Notes under the pieces: model-generated
What the model was told of the DNA's origin: nothing
What the model saw: only the letters and a program-made list of their open reading frames with translations
The model's database searches: none
Position numbers and translations under genes: made by a program
In this document: positions 18,823 to 26,452 of the stretch, in pieces
Numbering within the stretch: the first letter of the stretch is position 1
Layout of the letters: every line of letters starts with the position of its first letter
NCBI GenBank assembly: GCA_031555615.1
Contig: JAVBUF010000010.1
Coordinates: 1-64,000, forward strand
DNA from: UBA935 sp031555615
Lineage (GTDB): Bacteria; Bacillota; Clostridia; Lachnospirales; Lachnospiraceae
Direction: 5' to 3'
Length of the DNA: 64,000 nucleotides

Positions 18823-18823
18823 A

Positions 18824-20497
18824 ATGAAAAGTGATTCAGTGAAAACAGGCGCCCAGCAGGCGCCCCACAGAAGTTTATTCAATGCATTAGGCTATACGGA
18901 GGAAGAACGGAGACGTCCCATGATCGGGATTGTCAGTTCCTATAATGAAATTGTTCCGGGACATATCAATCTGGATAAGATTACCGAAGCGGTTAAATTA
19001 GGCGTTGCCATGGCCGGAGGTACACCGGTTATGTTTCCGGCTATTGCCGTATGTGACGGAATTGCCATGGGACATATCGGCATGAAATATTCCCTGGTAA
19101 CCAGAGATTTGATTGCCGATTCCACAGAATGTATGGCTCAGGCTCATGGATTTGATGGTTTGGTTTGTATACCCAACTGTGATAAAAATGTGCCGGGTCT
19201 TTTAATGGCAGCGGCAAGAATCAATATTCCCACTATTTTTGTATCCGGCGGTCCCATGCTGGCCGGGGTGGTAAATGGTGAAAAAAGAAGTCTGTCATCC
19301 ATGTTTGAAGCCGTGGGCAGTGTGGCGGCCGGAACCATGAGTATGGAAGAGTTAACCGAGTTTGAAGAAAAGGTTTGCCCTACCTGTGGCTCCTGCTCCG
19401 GTATGTATACCGCCAATTCCATGAATTGCCTCACCGAAGCACTGGGCATGGGATTACGCGGAAACGGAACCATTCCGGCGGTATTTTCGGAAAGAATCCG
19501 TCTGGCCAAGCATGCCGGTATGAAGATTATGGAATTAGTGGAACGGGATATCAAACCCAAAGATATTATGACCGAAAAAGCCTTTTTAAATGCCCTGACA
19601 GTGGATATGGCATTAGGCTGCTCCACAAACTCCATGCTGCATCTTCCGGCCATTGCCTATGAAGCGGGAGTGGATCTGAATCTGGATATCGCCAATGAAC
19701 TTTCGTCAAAAACCCCTAACCTCTGCCATCTGGCACCGGCGGGGCATACTTATATCGAAGAATTAAATGAAGCCGGCGGAGTATATGCCGTCATGAAGGA
19801 GCTGACCAAGCTGAATCTGCTGCATACCGATTTGATTACCGTCAGCGGTAAAACAGTAGGGGAGAACATTCAGGACGCCGTCAATAGAAATACCAATGTC
19901 ATCAAAACTGCGGAAGAACCCTATTCCGTAACCGGCGGAATTGCCGTTTTGAAGGGTAATCTGGCCCCCGAATGCGCAGTGGTAAAACAGTCTGCGGTAG
20001 CACCGGAAATGATGGTTCATGAAGGCCCGGCCCGAGTATTTGACTGTGAAGAAGATGCTATCGAAGTCATTAAAGCCGGCAAGATCAATCCCGGTGATGT
20101 GGTAGTCATCCGTTACGAGGGTCCCAAAGGCGGACCGGGTATGCGGGAGATGCTTAACCCCACCTCTGCCATTGCCGGAATGGGCATGGGAGCCAGTGTG
20201 GCATTGATTACTGACGGCCGTTTTTCAGGAGCTTCCAGAGGTGCATCCATCGGTCATGTATCACCTGAAGCCGCAGTGGGCGGCCCCATTGCACTGATCG
20301 AAGAGGGAGATATTATCAGCATAAACATCCCGGAAAATCAGTTGAATGTGAAACTTTCCGAAGAAGAGTTGGCCGCCAGAAGAGCAAATTGGCAGCCCAG
20401 AGAACCCCAGGTAACCACCGGTTATCTGCAAAGATATAGAGAATTGGTAACCAGTGCCGCCCGGGGGGCCATTCTGGAAATCAAAAAGGAGGCTTAA
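18824..20497 (+). CDS. ilvD: Dihydroxy-acid dehydratase
   Basis: A 557-residue iron-sulfur enzyme that forms the 2-oxo acid precursors of valine and isoleucine. The cluster-binding cysteines are in PNCDKNVPG (about 122-130) and PTCGSCSGMYTANSM (about 185-199). The C-terminal LITDGRFSGASRGASIGHVSPEAA is also typical. It begins one base after the membrane glycosyltransferase gene and ends one base before ilvB, so all three are one operon. Confidence 0.97.
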   Translation: MKSDSVKTGAQQAPHRSLFNALGYTEEERRRPMIGIVSSYNEIVPGHINLDKITEAVKLGVAMAGGTPVMFPAIAVCDGIAMGHIGMKYSLVTRDLIADSTECMAQAHGFDGLVCIPNCDKNVPGLLMAAARINIPTIFVSGGPMLAGVVNGEKRSLSSMFEAVGSVAAGTMSMEELTEFEEKVCPTCGSCSGMYTANSMNCLTEALGMGLRGNGTIPAVFSERIRLAKHAGMKIMELVERDIKPKDIMTEKAFLNALTVDMALGCSTNSMLHLPAIAYEAGVDLNLDIANELSSKTPNLCHLAPAGHTYIEELNEAGGVYAVMKELTKLNLLHTDLITVSGKTVGENIQDAVNRNTNVIKTAEEPYSVTGGIAVLKGNLAPECAVVKQSAVAPEMMVHEGPARVFDCEEDAIEVIKAGKINPGDVVVIRYEGPKGGPGMREMLNPTSAIAGMGMGASVALITDGRFSGASRGASIGHVSPEAAVGGPIALIEEGDIISINIPENQLNVKLSEEELAARRANWQPREPQVTTGYLQRYRELVTSAARGAILEIKKEA

Positions 20498-20498
20498 A

Positions 20499-22172
20499 AT
20501 GCAACTGTCAGGAGCAGAAATCGTAGTAGAATGTTTAAAGGAGCAGGGGGTAGATACCGTCTTCGGATATCCCGGCGGTACCATCCTGAATGTATATGAT
20601 GCCTTGTATAAGCACAGCAGTGAAATCCGGCACGTCTTGACCTCCCATGAACAGGGAGCGGCTCATGCTGCCGATGGTTATGCCCGGGCAACCGGAAAGG
20701 TGGGAGTGTGTCTGGCCACCAGCGGACCGGGGGCAACCAATCTGGTAACCGGTATAGCAACCGCATATATGGATTCCGTGCCAATGGTGGCCATCACCTG
20801 TAATGTCAATCTTCCCCTGCTGGGCAAAGATTCTTTTCAGGAGGTGGATATTGCCGGCGTAACCATGCCCATCACCAAGCATGGATATATTGTTAAAGAT
20901 ATCTCTATTTTGGCCGATACCTTGCGGAAAGCCTTTGCGATTGTGAAAGAAGGACGGCCGGGACCGGTTCTGGTGGATATTACCAAGGATGTGACGGCAG
21001 CTTCATTTGAGTATGAAAAAATGATGCCGGAAGAACCTGAAAGCAGCAGTACCTATTCACCGGAGGATATTGAAAACGCAATTGCCCTCATTAAAAATGC
21101 CAAAAAACCATATATATACTTAGGCGGGGGTGCCGTTATTTCCGGAGCAGCCAGAGAAGTCAGGGAATTTGCCCAAAAAATTGCCGCTCCGGTTTGTGAT
21201 ACCCTGATGGGAAAAGGAGCTTTTGACGGCCGGGATGAGTTATATACCGGAATGATCGGTATGCATGGAACCAAAACCTCCAATCTGGGGGTCAGCAGTT
21301 GTGATCTGCTGATTGCATTAGGTGCCAGATTCTCCGACCGAGTGGTTGGGAACCCGGACAAATTTGCCTCTCAGGCGAAGGTTCTGCAGATCGATATCGA
21401 TGCGGCGGAAATCAACAAAAATATCCTTACAGCGGCATCGGTAGTAGGCGATCTGAAAGAAATCCTGAGTAAGCTGAATGCCGGTCTGGAACAGCAGGAA
21501 CATCCGGAGTGGCTTGCGCATATAAAAGAATTGAAGGAAAAATTCCCCCTGGATTATAATCGGGAAGGATTATCCTGTCCTTTTATTATGGAAGAGATTT
21601 ATCGTGTCACCGAAGGTAAAGCAATCATTTCTACAGATGTGGGACAGCATCAGATGTGGGCAGCGCAATACTATAAATATACCGAACCCAGAACATTTCT
21701 GTCTTCCGGCGGATTGGGAACCATGGGATATGGTTTGGGGGCTTGTATCGGTGCAAAAGTGGGTCAGCCGGATAAGATTTGTATCAATATTGCCGGGGAT
21801 GGCTGCTTCCGCATGAATATGAATGAACTGGCAACAGCCAGCCGTTATGATATTCCCATTATTCAAGTTGTCATCAATAACCATGTATTGGGAATGGTCC
21901 GTCAATGGCAGACACTGTTCTATGAAAAACGTTATTCACAGACGATATTAAGTGATAAGGTAGATTTTTGTATGGTGGCACAGGGCCTGGGATGTGAAGC
22001 CATCCGCGTAACCACTAAGGAAGAAGTGGAACCTGCCCTGCGTAAAGCCATTGCACTGGGCAAACCGGTAATGATCGAATGTGTGATTCCTGAGGATGAT
22101 AAGGTATTCCCTATGGTACCGGCAGGAGCACCTATCAGCGAAGTGTTTGACGGAAAAGACTTACAAAAGTGA
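20499..22172 (+). CDS. ilvB: Acetolactate synthase, large subunit
   Basis: A 557-residue thiamine-diphosphate enzyme for the first common step of branched-chain amino-acid synthesis. The TPP-activating glutamate is in TSHEQGAAHAADGYARATGK. The central FAD-type domain contains GGGAVISGA, and the TPP/Mg motif is GDGCFRMNMNELATA with a following VINN. ATG 20499 has an AAGGAGG box within the end of ilvD. The regulatory small subunit gene ilvN and ilvC are not downstream, so feedback control must involve a subunit encoded elsewhere or be absent. Confidence 0.95.
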   Translation: MQLSGAEIVVECLKEQGVDTVFGYPGGTILNVYDALYKHSSEIRHVLTSHEQGAAHAADGYARATGKVGVCLATSGPGATNLVTGIATAYMDSVPMVAITCNVNLPLLGKDSFQEVDIAGVTMPITKHGYIVKDISILADTLRKAFAIVKEGRPGPVLVDITKDVTAASFEYEKMMPEEPESSSTYSPEDIENAIALIKNAKKPYIYLGGGAVISGAAREVREFAQKIAAPVCDTLMGKGAFDGRDELYTGMIGMHGTKTSNLGVSSCDLLIALGARFSDRVVGNPDKFASQAKVLQIDIDAAEINKNILTAASVVGDLKEILSKLNAGLEQQEHPEWLAHIKELKEKFPLDYNREGLSCPFIMEEIYRVTEGKAIISTDVGQHQMWAAQYYKYTEPRTFLSSGGLGTMGYGLGACIGAKVGQPDKICINIAGDGCFRMNMNELATASRYDIPIIQVVINNHVLGMVRQWQTLFYEKRYSQTILSDKVDFCMVAQGLGCEAIRVTTKEEVEPALRKAIALGKPVMIECVIPEDDKVFPMVPAGAPISEVFDGKDLQK

Positions 22173-22200
22173 AAACTAACAAATAAAGTGAAGTAATTTT

Positions 22201-23601
22201 ATGAAAAATGTGTTAAAAGGTGTTTGTATCGGAGTTGGTATTATCTGTTTCCTGACAGCAGCAATGTATCTGGGATTATCCTGGTATTATATTGGAGAAT
22301 TCAGTTATAATACCTGGATCAATGGGATCTACTGCACGGGAAAAAGTGTCAATGAAGTCAATGAAGAACTGAAACAGGGATATACTTATGACAGCCTGAC
22401 GATATTGGACAATGAAGGGAATCGTTATTCTATTTCAGCCGATGTGATTGACTATCACTTTGACTTTGAAGAAAGCCTGGAAAGATATAAAAACCTGCAA
22501 AATCCTTATTTATGGATTGATAATCTGCAGGGAGCCAATGGCGAAAAGCATATTTTGCCTGTGGTTCATTATGATGAAACCGCTTTGGAAAAAGAAGTGA
22601 AGGCTTTGCCTTTTATGAAGGAAGCCGATGCCATGCGCACCAAAGTAGTGGAAATCAGGAAAACAAATTCAGGATATGTACTGGTAAATGAACGGGAAAA
22701 TGTCCTGAACCAGGAGAAAGCCCGGGAAGTTATTTATGCGGCGGTAGATCAGTTTGAGCCGGAAGCAGATTTACAGAAGCTGGATTGTTATGAAGATCTG
22801 CCGATAAATGAAAAGATGAAACAGGAAATTGCTTTGTGGCCCAAAATTCAGGAATTTCAGGACTGTAAAATCGTTTACAAAATGGGCGAAGAGCTGATCC
22901 CGGTGGATGCCTCTGTGGTATGTGATTGGTTCCTGCTGGATGATGCCGGCAACTTTATTTTTGATGAACAGGGTAATCCGGTGTTGGATGAAGAAAAGCC
23001 GGAAATGTTTATTACAAAACTGGCTGAAGAGTATGATACCTTAGGAGGGCCAAGAGAATTTCAGGCAACAAGAGGTGAAGTTGTAACGGTAACCGGCGGG
23101 CTTTACGGCAATCAGCTTGATCAGAAAGCGGAAAGTGCTTATTTACTCCAGGCATTTTTGGAAAAGCGGGAGGAAATACATACTCCGGAATACATCCAAA
23201 AAGCCCTGTATCAGGGAAAGGATGATATCGGTGATACCTATATTGAAATAGATATGACCGAACAGATGATGTATTACTACGTCAAAGGAGAATGCGTGAT
23301 CGAAACTCCCGTGGTAACCGGAAATACCTCACTGCGAAGAGGCACACCGGTAGGCGTGAATTTTGTATATGCGAAGCAGACTAACAGGATTTTACGCGGT
23401 GAGGATTATGCCTCCCCGGTAAAATTCTGGATTCCGGTAAAAGGAGCGGTGGGAATTCATGATGCCTCCTGGCGGAGTAAATACGGCGGTGAGATTTATA
23501 AGACCAATGGTTCCCATGGATGCATCAATACCCCTTATGATGCGGTAAAGGAATTATATGAGTTAGTCGAAATCGGAACCCCTTGCATTATGTTTTACTA
23601 G
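22201..23601 (+). CDS. L,D-transpeptidase (YkuD) with PG-binding-4-like region
   Basis: A 466-residue membrane-anchored cell-wall enzyme. One membrane segment lies at about 7-30. The long central region (about 35-330) resembles the tandem PG_binding_4 domains of clostridial L,D-transpeptidases. The YkuD catalytic domain has GIHDASWR and the active-site SHGCINTP with Cys441. It would cross-link peptidoglycan 3-3 or attach proteins. It follows ilvB by 28 bases and may still be in the operon; a separate serC promoter begins 30 bases downstream. Confidence 0.9.
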   Translation: MKNVLKGVCIGVGIICFLTAAMYLGLSWYYIGEFSYNTWINGIYCTGKSVNEVNEELKQGYTYDSLTILDNEGNRYSISADVIDYHFDFEESLERYKNLQNPYLWIDNLQGANGEKHILPVVHYDETALEKEVKALPFMKEADAMRTKVVEIRKTNSGYVLVNERENVLNQEKAREVIYAAVDQFEPEADLQKLDCYEDLPINEKMKQEIALWPKIQEFQDCKIVYKMGEELIPVDASVVCDWFLLDDAGNFIFDEQGNPVLDEEKPEMFITKLAEEYDTLGGPREFQATRGEVVTVTGGLYGNQLDQKAESAYLLQAFLEKREEIHTPEYIQKALYQGKDDIGDTYIEIDMTEQMMYYYVKGECVIETPVVTGNTSLRRGTPVGVNFVYAKQTNRILRGEDYASPVKFWIPVKGAVGIHDASWRSKYGGEIYKTNGSHGCINTPYDAVKELYELVEIGTPCIMFY

Positions 23602-23630
23602 AGGAGTTTTTCCTGATGATGTTATTTTAG

Positions 23631-23659
23631 TTGACGAATAGATACATTAAGGGTACAAT
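23631..23659 (+). promoter_or_regulatory. Promoter of serC-serA
   Basis: TTGACG (23631-23636) and TACAAT (23654-23659) with a 17-base spacer lie 37 bases before the serC GTG, which has an AGGAGG ribosome site. Confidence 0.7.
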
Positions 23660-23695
23660 ATTTTTCAGAGTTTGTACGTATAGGAGGAGAGAATC

Positions 23696-24778
23696 GTGTC
23701 AAGAGTTTACAATTTTTCAGCAGGACCGGCTGTATTACCGGAGGAAGTATTAAGGGAAGCAGCAGAAGAGATGTTAGACTATAAGGGATCGGGAATGTCC
23801 GTAATGGAAATGTCACACCGTTCCAAAGTTTATGATACCATTATCAAGGAAACAGAAGCAGATTTACGGGAACTGATGAATATTCCCGATAATTATAAGG
23901 TGCTTTTCCTGCAGGGCGGTGCCAGTCAGCAGTTTGCCATGATTCCCATGAACCTGATGAAGAATCGGAAGGCAGCTTATATCGTGACCGGTGAATTTGC
24001 CAAGAAAGCCTATGAAGAAGCACAGATTTTCGGAGAGGCAGTGGCAGTGGCATCTTCCGCTGACAAGAATTTTTCCTATATTCCCGATTGTTCGGATTTA
24101 GATATTCCGGAAGACGCGGATTATGTATATATATGTGAGAATAATACCATTTTTGGTACCAAATATAAAGAACTGCCCAATACCAAAGGGCATACTTTGG
24201 TTGCGGATGTATCCTCCTGCTTCTTATCGGAGCCTATCGATGTGACCAGGTATGGGGTTATTTACGGCGGTGTGCAGAAGAATATCGGACCGGCCGGGAT
24301 GGCCATTGTAATTATCAGAGAGGATTTAATTTCTGATGAATGTCTGCCGGGAACACCCACGATGCTCAAATATAAGGTTCATGCCAAGGCGGAATCTCTT
24401 TATAATACGCCGCCGGCATATGGCATCTATATTTGCGGTAAGGTATTCAAATGGCTGAAGAAAAATGGCGGTTTGACAGCCATGAAGGAATATAACGAGA
24501 AAAAAGCCGCTATTCTGTATGATTTCTTAGACAGCAGCAGTCTTTTTAAAGGTACCGCACGTTCCGAAGACCGTTCCCTGATGAACGTGACATTTGTAAC
24601 CGGTTCGGCAGATTTAGATGATAAATTCGTCAAAGAAGCGAAAACCGCCGGTTTTGATAATCTGAAAGGTCACAGAAGTGCAGGCGGTATGCGAGCCAGC
24701 ATTTACAATGCCATGCCCATTGAAGGAGTAGAAAAGCTGGCAGCATTTATGAAAGAGTTCGAAGAAAATAATAAGTAG
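23696..24778 (+). CDS. serC: Phosphoserine aminotransferase
   Basis: A 360-residue PLP enzyme of serine synthesis that transaminates 3-phosphohydroxypyruvate. It has the N-terminal FSAGPAVLPEEVL and HRSKVYDTII segments, the PLP lysine in GGVQKNIGPAG (Lys195), and the C-terminal GHRSAGGMRASIYNAMP. The start is a GTG with AGGAGG nine bases upstream. It lies 14 bases before serA, giving the two first steps of the phosphorylated serine pathway in one operon. serB is not adjacent. Confidence 0.96.
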   Translation: MSRVYNFSAGPAVLPEEVLREAAEEMLDYKGSGMSVMEMSHRSKVYDTIIKETEADLRELMNIPDNYKVLFLQGGASQQFAMIPMNLMKNRKAAYIVTGEFAKKAYEEAQIFGEAVAVASSADKNFSYIPDCSDLDIPEDADYVYICENNTIFGTKYKELPNTKGHTLVADVSSCFLSEPIDVTRYGVIYGGVQKNIGPAGMAIVIIREDLISDECLPGTPTMLKYKVHAKAESLYNTPPAYGIYICGKVFKWLKKNGGLTAMKEYNEKKAAILYDFLDSSSLFKGTARSEDRSLMNVTFVTGSADLDDKFVKEAKTAGFDNLKGHRSAGGMRASIYNAMPIEGVEKLAAFMKEFEENNK

Positions 24779-24792
24779 AAAGTGAGAAAGTC

Positions 24793-25956
24793 ATGTTTAA
24801 GTATCATTGCCTAAATCCTATTGCTGATATAGGTCTTGTCAGATTTACGGACAAGTATGAAAAAACTGATAAAATTGAAGAAGCACAGGGAATACTGGTA
24901 AGAAGTGCTTCCATGCATGAGATGGAATTACCGGAAAGTCTTTTGGCTGTTGCCAGGGCCGGTGCCGGTGTTAACAATATTCCATTGGATAAATGTGTTG
25001 AAAAAGGTATCGTTGTATTTAATACTCCCGGAGCCAATGCCAACGGTGTAAAGGAATTGGTTATCGCCGGTATGCTTCTGGCATCCCGTGATATCGTAGA
25101 AGGCATTAATTGGGTTGAAGCCGAGAAGGATAATCCTGATATCGCTAAGGAAGCGGAAAAAGAAAAGAAGAACTTCGCCGGTACGGAGATCCAGGATAAA
25201 AAATTAGGTATTATCGGTCTGGGTGCCATCGGTGTGAAGGTGGCCAATGCCGCCAAGCATTTGGGCATGGAAGTGTACGGTTATGATCCTTATGTTTCGG
25301 TAGATGCAGCGTGGAATTTAAGCAGAGACGTAAAACATGTTATCAATGTTGATGAAATATATGAAAATTGTGATTATATAACCATTCATGTACCCCTTAT
25401 GGATGCTACCAGAGAGATGATCAACGAGGAAGCTATATCCAAGATGAAAAAGGGTGTGGTTATTCTTAATTTTGCCAGGGATCTGCTGGCTAATGAGCAG
25501 GATGTTCTGGCAGGGATAAAAGCCGGCACGATTCGGAAGTATGTAACTGATTTCCCTAACCCGGTAACCGCCGGACAGGAGGGATGTATCGTTGTACCTC
25601 ATTTGGGGGCATCTACCGAGGAGTCGGAAGATAACTGTGCAAAAATGGCAGTTAAGGAATTGATGAATTATCTGGAAAACGGAAATATTATTAACAGTGT
25701 AAATTTCCCTAATTGTGATATGGGCATTTGTAATCAAAAGGGGCGTGTTGCCATTTTCCATGAAAATAAAGCCAATATGATTACGAAGTTTACAGCCTTT
25801 TTCGGCGATCAGAGCATCAATATATCGGATATGATGAATAAGTCAAAAGGTAATTATGCTTATACCATGATTGATATTGAAGCAGAGGCTACGGCTGATA
25901 CAGTTGCCAAGCTGGAAGCGATTTCCGGTGTTTTGCGAGTAAGAGTAGTGAAATAA
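24793..25956 (+). CDS. serA: D-3-phosphoglycerate dehydrogenase with ACT domain
   Basis: A 387-residue NAD-dependent enzyme for entry into serine synthesis. The Rossmann motif is GLGAIGVKVANAAKHLG (about 141-157). The active-site region NFARDLLANEQDV replaces the more common ARGG form, and the catalytic histidine lies in PHLGASTEESEDN. The C-terminal 75 residues are an ACT domain (VAIFHENKANMITKFT), so serine feedback is likely. It is cotranscribed with serC and followed by an unusually structured 3' region. Confidence 0.94.
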   Translation: MFKYHCLNPIADIGLVRFTDKYEKTDKIEEAQGILVRSASMHEMELPESLLAVARAGAGVNNIPLDKCVEKGIVVFNTPGANANGVKELVIAGMLLASRDIVEGINWVEAEKDNPDIAKEAEKEKKNFAGTEIQDKKLGIIGLGAIGVKVANAAKHLGMEVYGYDPYVSVDAAWNLSRDVKHVINVDEIYENCDYITIHVPLMDATREMINEEAISKMKKGVVILNFARDLLANEQDVLAGIKAGTIRKYVTDFPNPVTAGQEGCIVVPHLGASTEESEDNCAKMAVKELMNYLENGNIINSVNFPNCDMGICNQKGRVAIFHENKANMITKFTAFFGDQSINISDMMNKSKGNYAYTMIDIEAEATADTVAKLEAISGVLRVRVVK

Positions 25957-25958
25957 AA

Positions 25959-26029
25959 AAGCGAGTCAAGCTCCCAAAGCGAAAACTCGCTTAGAAGAAC
26001 AAGACAAAATATTTGTCTGAGCGTTCTTC
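25959..26029 (+). other. Two hairpins in the serA 3' region
   Basis: Stem 1 pairs AAGCGAGT (25959-25966) with ACTCGCTT (25985-25992). Stem 2 pairs GAAGAAC (25994-26000) with GTTCTTC (26023-26029) and encloses AGACAAA/TTTGTCT (26002-26018). They start three bases after the serA stop codon. Neither has a U-tract, so they are not simple terminators; a terminator comes next. They may be a processed 3' RNA or a stability element. No known RNA family was recognised. Confidence 0.5.
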
Positions 26030-26052
26030 CGAATGAAGAGAAATTGTACGTT

Positions 26053-26097
26053 AAATCTCCCTAGTGACCAGAATCTGGTTCATTAGGGAGATTTTTT
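26053..26097 (+). terminator. Intrinsic terminator after serA
   Basis: AAATCTCCCTA (26053-26063) pairs with TAGGGAGATTT (26084-26094) followed by T residues. The loop contains a second small stem, ACCAG/CTGGT. The gene on the opposite strand ends at its edge, so it may also serve that gene. Confidence 0.85.
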
Positions 26098-26345
26098 TAG
26101 AATGCGTCATCTAAGCGGCCCTGAAATTCCTGTTCCCGTGAAACGGCTGCTTCACTTGCCAGATCCATGTATTTGATGAAGATATCTTCCAATGGAACAT
26201 GTTCTTCTGCAGCGATTTCCTCCATGATGGGGCGGAGTTTGTCCAATTGAAAGGAGATGGGTGTCTTCTGGGGATCAATATCGGCCAGCACCTGATCCGC
26301 GTATACGTTGATTCTTTCTAAAAGTTTTTGATCTTTTTCGTTCAT
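26097..26345 (-). CDS. Small conserved helical protein, unknown
   Basis: An 82-residue acidic protein with no membrane segment. It appears fully helical (EKDQKLLERINVYADQVL, then EDIFIKYMDLASEAA) and ends RLDDAF. I do not recognise a domain; proteins of this kind occur in Lachnospiraceae as hypotheticals. The AGGCAGG-like box upstream and the codon structure support it being real. It is transcribed alone on the minus strand, convergent with serA and divergent from glgB. Confidence 0.6.
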   Translation of the reverse strand: MNEKDQKLLERINVYADQVLADIDPQKTPISFQLDKLRPIMEEIAAEEHVPLEDIFIKYMDLASEAAVSREQEFQGRLDDAF

Positions 26346-26394
26346 GATAATTACCTGCCTCTTTATTTGTCAAAATTATTTTACCACTTGATGC

Positions 26395-26423
26395 TTGTGC
26401 TGTATAGGTATATTTGTTAAAAT
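26395..26423 (+). promoter_or_regulatory. Candidate glgB promoter
   Basis: TTGTGC (26395-26400) and TAAAAT (26418-26423) are 17 bases apart and 30 bases before the GTG start of glgB. Confidence 0.45.
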
Positions 26424-26452
26424 AGCATTATCAGAATGTGGAGGTAACAGGT

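Noticed and set aside
18388..18882. A 164-residue minus-strand frame over the membrane glycosyltransferase and ilvD start
   Set aside because: It spans two real genes of one operon on the other strand and shows no domain.
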